Source: Symsagittifera roscoffensis (Eukaryota; Xenacoelomorpha; Acoela; Convolutidae). Taken from it: DNA of 64,000 nt. The stretch lies in contig NC_087065.1 of the NCBI RefSeq assembly GCF_963678635.1, positions 37,847,888 to 37,911,887 on the forward strand. The letters are read 5' to 3'. Shown here piece after piece: positions 1 to 11,155 of the stretch; position 1 is the first letter of the stretch; each line of letters begins with the position of its first letter. The notes below the pieces were generated by a model. The model saw only the letters and a program-made list of their open reading frames with translations, had not been told where the DNA came from and did no database searches. The translations under genes were made by a program, and so were the position numbers.

Positions 1-320
1 CAGAGTTGGTGATAATATCAAACGTGATCAGTTCATAATTCTGGCTTTGGTAAGTTGACCAATAAATTGCATCAGAGTTTCCAAAAAAGGCTTTTATTTT
101 TAAACAAAATCAATATGTCAATTATATTGACAAACTTGTCAGTTCAGTTCAAAAAGCAAGAAAAATTTTGGGAATTAAATATTGAAAAAAAGTTTTTTTT
201 TGTCTTTGATTATTTTCTCATTGTCACTTATAATCGTTTTAATGAAGACAGTGATATAATTAAGAATTTACATCAAATATTTTTTAAATCATTTTATAAA
301 TTGAAAACTTGTGACATTTA

Positions 321-342
321 AGTTCTTTAGCAAATCAGCGAC
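321..342 (+). promoter_or_regulatory. Splice acceptor and 12-nt leader before the MARVEL gene ATG
   Basis: A 3' splice-site-like string, agttctttag, ends at 330, leaving only 12 nt (331-342) before the ATG. It could end a 5'UTR intron or be a trans-splice acceptor. The other two genes in the window show the same arrangement. Confidence 0.45.
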
Positions 343-3205
343 ATGTCACAAGGAGACCCAAATTATCCCTCTAGTTATGAGAACCCGGCGGTGGTGCCCA
401 GTCCTCGGCCGGACACAGTGCCTCCAGTGAGCACCCGGACCCCCTCGACACAGGCCACCACTCCTGCCGCCAATAGAGGAGGAGGAGGAGGTGGAAACAG
501 TGCGGACTCCCTTATTGATAATGTGAAGAACTATGTCCTCTCCATTTATGGTGCGCTCAAAATTGTCCAATTTGTAAGTAAATTGACTTCAAACATATGC
601 TTTGATTTCAAAATAGTTCTTTTTCACTCAAGTCCTCAAAATTTTTTTTCAACTTAAGTGCTGATGGCAGAAGTTTTCTGAAGAACGAAAAACCCCCCCT
701 TAAAATGGCCCAAAACATCCGGATTGCTTTGTTCCAGACTTTTGAATACTGAATTTTGATTGTCTGATTTTTTTTCTATTATTATGTCGTTCTGTCATTT
801 GGTCCCTACCCCTTCAAATAGTAGATGTTCAAGGCTCCGAGAATTTCTGTAGGTGCGGTGTCAAATAGCAATTGAAAAAATTGTTCTGTTCAAGCGAGAA
901 AACATGAAGAGAAAACATGGCGAGTAAGAAGAGTTTATGTTTGCTTAGTTATTACTTGTATCCTAGATCCTGTGTATCTTTGGGATAATCTTCGCGGGGT
1001 CCAGTGATACAGATGTGGCAGCGAGAGGCTTCTTCATCTTCATCTGTGTGCTCTTCATGGTCCTCACTTTCGTCCTATTCACCCTCTACGCCATCCGGCT
1101 GCACCACCAGTTCGAAATGATCCCATGGACTCTGCTGGTCAGTACAAATATAATCATACTCATAATATGCAGGAGCTAATCTAGAATTTTCTCTGGGAGG
1201 GGAGGCGGATTTTCAAAAACAAAAAATGGAAAATCCGAGCACTCCCAGAACACTAAGAAGACCCTATTTTGACAAATGATTTTCCGCCGCAGACATTTTT
1301 TTGTTGTTTTTTTGTTTTTGGGCCCGAGATCCTCTCATCATGAGAGGGTCAATCATTCTCCCAGTCATTTTTTGTATTTTTGGACCTTCCCAGTCCCTTT
1401 TTGTCAGACAAATTCTTTTGAGTCTAAGTGGAGGAACACGAAAACAAGAAATTGGCGCACGTTGTAGGCTCTTCTTCTTTTCCTCAACTCACATAAGCAT
1501 CAATTTGATCAATTTGAAACAAGGCGTTCAACAAGAATAAGCAGGGACACCAAATTTGTTTTTCATGGCCTACTTAAGTAAACTGGATGGTAATTTGAAG
1601 AAAAAATATTTGAAAAGTTCGCAGGTGGGAGAAGAATAAAACAGAGCCCGGACAAATCTGATTGGTTTTGTGAGCTGTGTATTGTCAAACTTAATTTGGT
1701 TAACAAAAATTTTGAGGTATGTTTTTTCAATTTTGGGCCGTATAACGGAAAAGACCCTCACATTTTATTAATTTGTTTAAGTTTTGATCTGTGAAATGGT
1801 GACATGCAGACGTCATGGGTTGTTCGTGTTGTTAGTCATTTGATGGGCTGAACTTAGAATCAGTTGTTTCTCAACAGCTTCTCAATTTACAACATTTTTG
1901 TGCGAAAGTTAACTCATAGTGTAATCTTACACCGTCCATATTTAAATAAAATTCACATTTAAAAGTAACAAAAAAGGTTACAGCAAAATAATTATACTCG
2001 CCCACATATGATGTGCAACGCTACTGAAAAAGTTAAAAAAGGAAAATTTCATCCATAGATGTAATGGAGCAATTCATGGCAAAACTAATTAACAGTCAGT
2101 TCATAGTAATAAGTCATGTCTTGGGTCGCAACAAAAAGTGCTAGCTCAAGAAAAATGACAGCAGCCAGGAATGTAATCAGAAAAATAATAGAAACGAGCT
2201 GACCGCAGGTTTGCTGCCCAGCCTCGGCTAGATCCTCTGCGACTGCTCGGAGAAACTAAGTTATGATTGCAATGGCGTCGAATGACATATGTGATTTTTG
2301 TGTTGAGTGTAGGAGGTCGTGTTCAACGGGGTAGCCATCTTTCTCTTCCTCCTCTCCGCCATCATTCTGGCGGCCAAGTGTGGGGGAGACGGACTACTCG
2401 TGGTCGCTGTTGTAAGTACCCTCTTCCAATCTCGACTTTTTTCTCCACGTAAAAACTTAGTAACATGAGTTTTAATCACGTTATCCGATTATTTTGTAAT
2501 TAGCAGGTTAACTAATGAAACAATAAATCCTAAAAATATACACGTAAAAATCACCTTGTATAACCACAGGATACAGCATAAAATTGATGTGTATGTAACA
2601 GCGTATTAAGTGGGCTGCAGAGCCCGAATCTCTCCATATCACTACACCCACCAGCAGTAAAAGCTGTCCAAAATTATCCGAAGTTTTTTTGATCATCTGA
2701 AATTAACATCATATAATATACTTAAAAGCAGCACCATGAAAATGTTTTTTTTTTGGGTAGTTTAGTGAGGTAATGATTGTTTTGAATTAATCGACCCAAA
2801 AGTGAACTCAAAAACGACACCCCGTATCATAAAAATGCAAGTTTGTACCAAAAGACTAAGAGAAAAAATTACCAAATGTCGTCGACTTGATGAAACTTTC
2901 ATCAGAAGAAGCCACGGGTCCTTGTTTACGACAAAAGTGATTGAAAGCTGCACGCCTAAGAGTGAAAACGCGATGTCATATATTGGCAAAAAGCGTGATG
3001 CAACAAAAAATTCAGAACACCTTTTTGTTTTTTGACTCCTTATTTTAAATGACAGCAGGAACGTTTAAAAGTAACACTTTCGCAGAATGTAATTTCATTT
3101 CAGATCGTGGGCTTCATTTGCATGGTGTTCTACGGAGGCACTGGAGTGCTCGCATTTCTCGAATTCAGATCAGGCGGAGATCCGGCGGGAGAGGTTGCTC
3201 AATAG
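343..3205 (+). CDS. MARVEL-domain four-helix membrane protein (MAL/plasmolipin/CMTM-like), complete, 4 exons
   Basis: The exons are 343-573, 967-1137, 2313-2411 and 3104-3205, all joined in phase 0, giving 200 residues ending at TAG. Donors are TTT|GTAAGT, CTG|GTCAGT and GTT|GTAAGT; acceptors are ctag, gtag and ttcag. Residues 1-60 are a cytosolic-looking tail rich in Pro, Ser and Thr with a six-glycine run. Four hydrophobic helices follow at roughly 65-88, 98-120, 136-157 and 162-188, and the C-terminus is short and polar. This is the MARVEL layout of proteins that organise membrane at vesicles, junctions or myelin-like sheaths. No signal peptide is visible. The exons are clearly GC-richer than the introns. 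The start is the first ATG after a likely acceptor at 330. The 3' half of the gene also exists as decayed copies at 4.6-6.2 and 7.8-10.0 kb. The subfamily (MAL, plasmolipin or CMTM) is not resolved. Confidence 0.85.
1138..2312 (+). other. Intron 2 of the MARVEL gene, with a MITE fragment
   Basis: Apart from a partial copy (about 1171-1310) of the CAGGGGCGGAT-type MITE, I see no coding signal here. The segment from about 1985 onward is the parent of the copies starting at 4562 and 7802. Confidence 0.5.
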
Positions 3206-3606
3206 AAGACCAAACTACCAAAAAACTGGCGATTGGTTTATAAACATTCATTTCTAACACTCCATCAAGAAACCGCAAACTAATCAATTTCAGAATAACA
3301 AATTCTTATACTCAGAAATCTTAAAAAAATTGCGAAAATAGTAATTTTTTGTGATAAAAATTCAAATTTCTGAAAAAAATTGAGAAAAACTAAAAACGCG
3401 ACTCCTGCATTGATTGAAAACGTTGGTGATTATACATCCATGAAATTCCGAATAGTTCCTCGAATAGCCAACTTCATTGTATCAAATGCGGGTCTAGGGT
3501 TTTTTGTAGTAGGGCTGATTTTCAAAAAAAATCAAAAACTTTGTAAATATGTTTTCAAGGCAGCCAAATTATATTTCCGAGCTCTCCCAAGCTGTGTGAG
3601 AAAGCT
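3206..3606 (+). other. 3' flank of the MARVEL gene with a MITE 5' fragment
   Basis: No AATAAA was seen just after the stop; a TATAAA variant lies near 3238. From about 3488 a 5' fragment of the hAT-like MITE begins, recognisable by a gcgggtctaggg start and the internal ccgagctctccc string. Confidence 0.35.
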
Positions 3607-3930
3607 CAGGGGCGGGTCTAGGTTTTTCTTGAAGGAAAGGGGGATTTTCAAAAAAAAAATTCGAAAATAATTTTTGAAAAAACAGGCCAAAAAAGGCATT
3701 TTTAGGCACTTTTTGGAATTTTGGACCAAAAAATTGCCTTTTTTCGGCGCTTTCCCCGTCAAAATTAGTATGTTTTGGCGCCAAAGTCGTCCTTTGAAAA
3801 ATTTTAAGGTCAATCAGCCAAAAATGGATATCTGAAAGTAGTACAAAGGGGGGACCCTTTGGGTCGGCAGGGGGTCACATCCCTGAGAGGGGGCGTCCGC
3901 CCCTCCCCCCGCATCTTCCTAAATCCGCTC
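3607..3930 (+). mobile_element. hAT-like MITE copy (+)
   Basis: It begins CAGGGGCGGGTCTAGG and ends near CCTAAATCCGC, so the ends are inverted copies of each other. Internal landmarks shared with the other copies are ttggcgcc, the string ggggaccctttgggtcggca, and a G/C-rich tract with gtccgcccctccc. CAGGG termini suggest a non-autonomous hAT family; no transposase is present. Confidence 0.7.
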
Positions 3931-4137
3931 GTTTTGCGTGTTGGTAAGCCTTTATTGGACTGCGCTTAGAATCATTTGTTTCACAATAAACTTTTAAAAA
4001 TACCTCAAAAATTACCTTTATCCACTTAAAAAATTGCACTAAAAATTGCAGAAAAAAATGTGCAACAAAAACTGAAACAAACCGAAATAACAAAAAAAAA
4101 AAAACATAAAAAAGCAGCAGTTTTTTAAAACCCACTC

Positions 4138-4558
4138 CCAGGGCGGACCTAGGATTTTCTCGTGGGGGGGGTGGATTTTAAAAAAAAATTCGAAAATCTT
4201 GTCGACCTTTTTTTCTATTTATGTCGACCAAATTGATTTTCCAAGCCCTCTCAAAGCATTTAAAAAACCCTGTTTCGGTGAAATTTTGTGCGCCGCAGGC
4301 AAAATTTTGAAAAAAGAGGTCAAAAAAGGCATTTTTAGACTTTTTTTGGAAAATTTTGATAAAAAAAAATTGCGTTTTTTGGCGCTCTTCTCCCCTCACA
4401 AATTAGTGTTTATTGGCGCCCAGGGCGCCCTTAGAAAAAATTTATAGTACCTCACCAAAAATCGACATCTCAAAATAAAACAAAGGGGGGACCTTTTGGG
4501 TCGGCAGGGGGTCGAATGCTTGAAAGGCAAAAAAACACGTCCGCCCCTCCTCCCTTAA
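4138..4558 (+). mobile_element. hAT-like MITE copy (+)
   Basis: It starts CAGGGCGGACCTAGG and carries the whole set of family landmarks: the ccaagccctctc region, gtgcgccgcagg, tattggcgcccagggcgcc, and the string ggaccttttgggtcggcagg. It immediately precedes the 4562-6200 decayed duplication, and an equivalent copy precedes the 7802 duplication. It was therefore probably carried along in the same duplication. Confidence 0.7.
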
Positions 4559-4798
4559 GTCGGCTACTTCTCACTCCCATGTTATGCAACGCTATCAATA
4601 AAGCCAAAAAAGAAAAATTTCATCCACTTCGAAGCTAAAATTTTAAAAAGGAGCAATTCATAGCAAAATTAATTCAACTTATTTCATAGTCATCATTCAC
4701 AGATCTTCAGTCGCCAAATTATGCCTGGCTCAAGAAAAATGATTCAGCCTGGAATGTGAGTGAAAAAAAAAGGAATCAGTACATCCTTAGACATCTTT

Positions 4799-5197
4799 CC
4801 AGGGGCGGACGCCTTTCCTCTCGACCCCCGCCTTTCCATTCGAGCCCCTGCCGACCCAAAGGGTCCCCCTTTGTACTATTTTCCAATATACTTTTTTGTT
4901 GATGAACCTTTAAAATTTCCTAAAGGCGCCTTCGGCGCCAGTATATAGTAATTCCGAGGGGGGAGCGCGCGATTCAAAATTTTCCAAAAAGTGCCTAAAA
5001 ATGCCTTTTTGGCCTGTTTTTTCAAAGTTTTGCTTGCGGCGCAGAAATTTTGTCTAAAGTGGGACAAAACAGGTCTTTGGGAGAGCTCAAAAAATCAATA
5101 TGGTCGACTTAAAAAAAGGTCGATTAAAATATCGAAATTTTTTTGGAAATCCGCCCCCCCCATCGAGAAAATCCTCCCCTCGAGAAGATCGGCTCCT
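4799..5197 (-). mobile_element. hAT-like MITE copy (-) inside pseudogene copy B
   Basis: The left edge reads CAGGGGCGGAC; family landmarks then appear in reverse (ccgacccaaagggtcccc, gcgccttcggcgcc, gcttgcggcgcag, gagagctc), ending with gaagatcggctcctg. Confidence 0.65.
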
Positions 5198-5710
5198 GAC
5201 CGCCAAAAAAATGTTTTCAATAATTGTTTTGAAATCCTTGGGCCGAAAAAATGAACATACTGTATTATAAAAAAGCTATTTTTTGCCAGAAGGATTCAGA
5301 GCAAAAACCACAAAAAATCATCGTTTTGATGAAACTTCCATCAGAAAAAGTCACGTGTCCTTGTTTACGACCACAGTGATTGCACGCTTAAGTTTGAAAA
5401 CGTGATGTCATATATTGCTCAACCCGAGATATTGCTCAAAAAAGACCAAATTATCAAACAAAGGACAACAGGTTTAGAAAAAACTTAGTAGCAATCCTCC
5501 ATCGGAACACAACTAATTTATGAAATTCAAAAAAAAATATGTTAAGGATTGTTATAAAATATTGCAAATTAGTATTCTTTATAGAAAAAATCAATTTTCT
5601 GGAAAAAATTAACATGAAAAAAAAGTAAAGAAGCAACATAAGCTTTGATTGAAGAGATTGGTGATTAAACACACATGAAAATCTGACTAAAAATTGTCAA
5701 ATTCTTTGTA

Positions 5711-6105
5711 GCAGGAGCGAATCTAAGATTTTTTTGGGTAGGGCTCATTTTCAAAATTCTCTTTTTTTCGCTTTTTATTAGGGCCGGCTAAATAGTTTAT
5801 TTGGAATTGTTCCAAAAAGACCCAATTTTGATATATTTGTCAGCGTCGCACAAGAATTTTTTTCTAAACGCGCAAAAAATGCCGTTAAGAGTACTTTTTT
5901 CAGGGTTTTCACTAAAACATTACATTTTGTTTGTTCGCGCTTTCTTTCAAGATGAGCTTACACTGGCGTTGAAAGCGCCTTTAAAAAAATTTAGCGTCGA
6001 TGTACCGAACATTAGCGTCGATGTAGTTAAAAAATACCTCACGTTCAGTGAGGGGGTCGACTCCCTGAGAGGGGAAGAGTTTCCCATAAAAAATTCTACA
6101 AATGC
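5711..6105 (+). mobile_element. Diverged MITE-family copy (+)
   Basis: The gagcgaatctaagattttt start and the later agggggtcgactccctgagaggggaagag string are weak versions of the MITE landmarks. The same diverged copy recurs at 9553-9905, so it was carried in the copy B/C duplication. Confidence 0.45.
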
Positions 6106-6200
6106 ATAAAGCCAGAACTATCGATGTTTATACAATTACCACTTTCAAACCATGTAAAATTTAATGCAATGACTATCGATATAATAAGTAACTTGAAACT

Positions 6201-7395
6201 GTTAAAAATAGCAAAAGTTTTAATTTTTAAAGTATTTTTGCAGCGTTTAAAATCCTATTTTTGATGTGTGCTGAAATAAAAATTTTTAAGTGAGGAATGC
6301 TTGTTATGCAAATTTGATAAACCAAAACAGTACGGTTTTGCATTTTCGATCCGAAAACAAAGATTTGTTCCTTGGAGACAAAACACATAACTCCCTTGTT
6401 TTGATAAAATACAACTCGAACATACGCTCACGAAACATTTTTATCTGAATTCAGGCCAGCTAATTAAGCTAAAAAACATGTGTTTAGATGAAAACTATTG
6501 TCTACTTAAAACAGTCGAGAAGGAAAGAATTGTAAAAAAAAATCAGTTTTTCTTTCGATTAATAAACCACTTTTGCAGCAAAAAATAGTCTAGATAGTTT
6601 AACCCGTTGGAGGATCAATCAAGGTTTTTGCTGTATACGAACAATTGTTGTTTTTCTTTTTAGCGTTGCGTGCCCAACTTTTCAAAATAATATAAACACA
6701 TCAAAAACTACTTTTTATTGTCTGGATTCATTCAAATATTTTTTGTGAAAAAACGAATTATTTCCAAAAAAAATGCCTTCCAAAACAAAATAATAACAAG
6801 GATAGCCTGTTGCTGTGCAAGTAGCACAGAAAATACCGACGACATTCGTCAGAAAATGTTCCAACCACATTCTCAGTGTCTCTTCCTGTACATGTAATGA
6901 TAGAGATGTTCAAATTCGCCAAAATTTTTTGAATTAGGCATAAACGACTACAATTGTCTTCAAAAAAATAGTTTTTCCAAAACTTTTTATTGTTTTCCAC
7001 AATGTTTTGCACTAAAAATTTCAAATACTTTCGAAAAAAAAACTTTTGTCAGAGAAACATTAAATACAAATTCCGAATTTCTAATTTTTGAAGTAAACTC
7101 ATGTAAATTTTAGCTTAATTTGGTATTTTTGATACAGAAAGAGCATTACATAAAGATCGCTTTACTCGCTCAAAAAAAAACTGGGATTTTTTCGGAAATT
7201 TTTTAAAGTGGCCTTGAACCCAGTCCGATAATTATTTGTGCTACCTGATTTTGCGTGAAAATAAATCCCGACCATGAACCCAGTCCGATGATTATTTGTG
7301 GTACCTAATTTTGCGTTTTTGGTACTGTTTTTCGACATTACGACAGAGCCTAAATATTTTCTAAAGACACAATCGACTTCAATATAAGCTGAACA
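6201..7395 (+). other. AT-rich intergenic stretch with no gene found
   Basis: Both strands were read. There are only short stop-limited frames and A/T runs. A faint likeness exists between the tagcacagaaa(a/g)t.ccgac string near 6830 and one near 22810, suggesting an old repeat. Confidence 0.4.
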
Positions 7396-7801
7396 AGGGT
7401 GGATATAGGATTTTCTCGAGGTGGGGGGTCGAATTTTCAAAAAATTTTGACGACTTTTTTTAGGTTGACCGAATTGATTTCCGAGCTCTCCTAAAGCACT
7501 GAAAAGACGCTATTTTGGCCAAATTTTCTGCGCCGCAACCAAATGTTTGAGAAACAGGTCAAAAAGCCGTTTTTGGGAACATTTTGGAAAATTTTGACTT
7601 AAAAATCGCGTTTCTTTTGCCGCGCGCTGCCCCCTCAAAAATTAATGTTTATTGGCGCCCAAAGCGCCCTTAGAAAAATTTAGGGTACCTTACCAAAAAA
7701 GGATATCCCAAAATAGTACAAATGGGGACCCTTTGAGTCGGCAGGGGGTCGAATCCCTGAGGAGGTAGGGAGACGTCCGCCCCTCCCCCCCCCACCCTAA
7801 A
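7396..7801 (+). mobile_element. hAT-like MITE copy (+)
   Basis: It begins near agggtggatataggattttctcg and ends in cccctccccccc...ctaaag. It shares the internal landmarks gagctctccta, ctgcgccgcaacc, tattggcgcccaaagcgcc and gggaccctttgagtcggca with the 4138 copy. Confidence 0.65.
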
Positions 7802-10010
7802 GCTACTGCTCACTCCCATATGTTATGCAACGCTATCAATAAAGTCAAAAAAGAAAAACTTCATCCACTTCATAAGCCAAAAATTTAAAAAAGAGCAACT
7901 CATAGCAAAACTAATTCAACTTAATTCGTAGTCATCATTCACAGGTCTTCAGTCGCCAAAAAGTGTCTGGCTCAAGAAAAAAGATTCAGCCTGGAATGTG
8001 CGTGAAAAAAAAAGAATCGGAATATCCTAAGACATGTTGCATAGCCTTTAATGGATTCTCTTTTCTCGAAACAATTGAATTAGGTTTTTAATGGCGTCAA
8101 ATGACGTGTCTGACATTTCTGTTGAGAGTATGAGGTCGTGTGCAATGAATCTTTTTGTTGCTCTTTGTCATCATTATGACGGCGAAGTGTGGCGGATACT
8201 GAATAATTTCGATCTCTAGACCGAGTACCTTCTTCCAATTTTGACTTTTTTGGCTGTGTGAAAACTTAATAGCTTGAAAATAGACCACTTTTTCCGATGT
8301 TTGTAATTGGTATGTTGACTAATTAAACAATAAATCCTGAAATATACACCTTAAAAGGTCACTAGATACAACATAAAAATGACGTTCATGTAAAAAAGGT
8401 TGTAAGTTGAGCGCTGGAGAGCCCCTGTTCCCCCGTTATACCAAGATCTCAATCAGTAATAAACCAGATCTTAAACCAGGGATATAATCCTCAAAGAGCT
8501 GTCCAAAAGTAGGCAATGTTTCCGGATCATCAAAAATTATATAAAATATTACAGAGTAGCACCATCAGGGGCGGATTTAGGGGAGGGGGCGGGGGGCGGG
8601 GGGCGGACGTCTTTTCTCTCAGGGATTCGACCCCCTGCCGACCCAAAGGGTTCTCCTTTTGTACTATTTTCCAATCTAATTTTTTTGTTGATGGAGCTTA
8701 AATATTTTCTAAAGGCGCCTTCGGTGCCAATATATACTAATTTTGAGGGGGGAGCGCGCGCCGAAAAAACGCGATTCAAAATTTTCCAAAAAGTGCTTAA
8801 AAACACTTTTTTTGGCCTGTTTTTTCAAAACTTTGCCTGCGGCCCAGAAAATTTTGCCTAAATAGGGACAAAACAGTGCTTTGTAATAATTCTCAAAGCT
8901 CAACAGTGCTTTGTAAGCTCAAAAAAATCAATATGGTCGACCTGAAAACAAAAAGGTCGACTAAATTATCGATTTTTTTTTGGAAATTCGCCCCAACCCC
9001 CACCTCGAGAAAATCCTCCCCTCGAGAAGATCCGCACCTGACCTCCAAGAAAAAGTTTTCAATAGTTGTTTCGAAATCATTGGGCCAAAAAAATGAACAC
9101 ACTGTATTATAAAAATGTTATTTTTTGCCAGAAGGATTCAGAGCAAAAACCACAAAAAGTCATCGTTTTGATGAAACTTCCATCAGAAAAAGTCACGTGT
9201 CCTTGTTTACGACCACAGTGATTGCACGCTTAAGTTTGAAAACGCGATATCATACATTGCTCAACCCGAGATATTGCTCAATAAAAGACCAAATTATCAA
9301 ACAAAGGACAACTGGTTTGAAAAAATTTAAGAGCAATCCTCCATCGGAACACATCTATTTAATGAATTTTAAAAAACTTATACTAATGATTGTTATGAAA
9401 GTATTGAAAATTAGTACTCTTTGTGGAAAAACTCAAATTTCTGAAGAAAAATTAACATGAGAAAAAAGTAAAGAAGCGACATAAGCTTTGATTGAAGAGG
9501 CTGGTATTTAAACACGCGTGAAAATCTGACTACAAATTGTCAAATTCTTTGTAGCACGAGCGAATCTAAGATTTTTTTAGGTAGGCCTCATTTTCAAAGC
9601 TTTTTATTTGTTTTTCACTTTTTTTAGTGCCGGCTAAATAGTCTTTTTGGATTTGTTCCAAAGAGACCCAATTTTGATAAATTTATCTGCGCCGCACACA
9701 ATTTTTTTTATGTATACGAGCAAAAAATGCCATTAAGAGCACTTTTTTCAGGGCTTTCACTCAAGATGAGCATATACTGGCACTGAAAGCGCCTTTAAAA
9801 AAATTTAGGGTCGATGTACCGAACATGGAAGCAGTTAAAAAAATTTTCCCATGCAGTGAGGTGGTCGACTCCCAGAGAGGGGAAGATTTTCCCATAAAAA
9901 AATCTACAAATACATGAAGCCAGAACTATCGATATTATTACAATTACCAATTTGAAGCCATGTAAAATTTAATGCCATGACTATCGATATAATTACTAAC
10001 TTAAAACCTA
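7802..10010 (+). pseudogene. Decayed copy C of the MARVEL gene 3' half, with a dead exon 3
   Basis: This is colinear with the parent from about 1985: intron sequence, then an exon 3 relic at 8132-8220, then intron, then a MITE insertion (8566-9040), then the gatgaaacttccatcag segment and the last few bases of exon 4 near 9270-9283. In the exon 3 relic the acceptor AG has become AT and the donor GTAAGTA has become CCGAGTA. In-frame stops and small indels also break it. Most of exon 4 is deleted exactly as in copy B. Past the gene part, B and C stay similar to about 6200 and 10010. Confidence 0.65.
8566..9040 (-). mobile_element. hAT-like MITE copy (-) inside pseudogene copy C
   Basis: The left terminus is CAGGGGCGGATTTAGG and the right terminus is gaagatccgcacctg. 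The parent sequence near 2735 (gcagcaccatg) lacks the element, so an unoccupied site is visible. The 8-bp target duplication is not clear: left agcaccat, right acctccaa. Confidence 0.7.
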
Positions 10011-10148
10011 ATTTTTTTTGTCCAAATTTTCTGTGCCGCAAGCAAATGTTTGAAAAACAGGTCAAAAAGCCAGAGTCGGCAGGGATCGGTTCCCTGAGGA
10101 GAGGAGAGGGCGTCCGCACCCCTCCCTCCCCCACTTTAATCCGCCCCT
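9553..10148 (+). mobile_element. Diverged MITE copy plus a 3' MITE fragment
   Basis: 9553-9905 is the counterpart of 5711-6105. 10020-10148 is only a 3' portion: tctgtgccgcaagc, then gtcggcagggatcgg, then the terminal ttaatccgcccctga. Confidence 0.5.
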
Positions 10149-10764
10149 GAAGATGAACTATATTAAAATTTGGTCAAATTTCCACAAGAGTCCAAAACGG
10201 CCTTGCTTGTGAAAACGCTCAAAAACTAGTTTCAATTTTTTATATATAACCAAGAGAGTAGTACGTTAATTAAAAACAAAACAAGGCAAGAAATCAACTG
10301 ATTGAGAAAACAGTCGTAGCATCAGTGAATGGTTTGAGAGTGAAAAAAAAACGTTAAAAAAATTAGTTTTTGCAAACTTTTTTGAAACTAAATTTGAATT
10401 ATGACTGAATGGGTTTCATTTTCCTTTCAATCTAATTGGCACTTTCTAATGAGTAAACGTCGAGAAAAAAACCATTTTAGGTCAATTCATATTGATAAAA
10501 GCTACTATAGTTCAATCATTTTTGCGAAGTTGTTGCAGCAAAAAAATGGATGGTCTTTTGCTGTTATTTTTTGTCACTCCCATGAGGTCAAGTAGTTCGC
10601 TGTTTTTAGGAGAATTCTATTTTGCTCTATTGCTTGGTCCATTAAGATCAAACTTATGAGACTAGTTTTAAAGTTATGAAATAATTACGACCTTGAAACC
10701 TTGAAACGCTAACGAAATTAAATTTTATTTTCAAAATTGTACAGTGCTCATGAAAACTTGAAAT

Positions 10765-11155
10765 TCAAACGCGTTTTTCTTAAACTGGGTCAGGATTTTT
10801 TAGTCAATCAAAAGTTACGCCAAATTACTTAGTTGATCACAGACATAATTATACCAAAGTGAACCTCTAATGTTGAACAAGAAATTTTGGGAAGAGTATA
10901 ATTGCGTAAATTCTTAAAATTTTTTAATTCAAAAAAGGTGTTTTATATAGTAAAAACGACCTTTTTGTCTATGAAGCAAAAATATATATTAATTTATATA
11001 TTCTTTTTGAGAGTATACCTTTTCTAAACTTTTTGGTTTACGTAAGAGGCTCACTTTAAAAAAATTATGTTAGTGATCAAGTAAATAGTTTTGGCGTAAT
11101 TTTTGATTAACAAAAAAACTAAAAACGATCCAATTTTGGGTTAAAAATTTAGGGC
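10765..11155. repeat. Inverted-repeat (hairpin) element
   Basis: The arm at about 10765-10880 (gtcaatcaaaagttacgccaa...ttgatcac) is repeated inverted at about 11035-11155 (gtgatcaa...ttggcgtaatttttgatt). The spacer is about 150 bp. A third partial relative lies near 11690-11740 (gtcaatcatgagtaacgtcaa). There is no coding content. Confidence 0.6.

Larger units (their letters stand above)
4562..6200 (+). pseudogene. Decayed copy B of the MARVEL gene 3' half
   Basis: The start (catgttatgcaacgctatcaa) matches intron sequence at about 1995 and the copy at 7802. The segment 5196-5480 matches 2750-3230, including the gatgaaactt(t/c)catcag string and the tail of exon 4 (gttgctcaa before aagacc). Exon 3 is missing, and most of exon 4 is deleted at the same breakpoint as in copy C. 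A minus-strand MITE (4799-5197) interrupts it. It cannot encode a MARVEL protein. The shared deletion shows that B and C descend from one already broken copy. Confidence 0.6.

Noticed and set aside
55-321. 88-codon frame at the window start
   Set aside because: AT-rich, Phe/Lys/Asn-biased, with no domain, and it ends just before the MARVEL gene acceptor; most likely chance.
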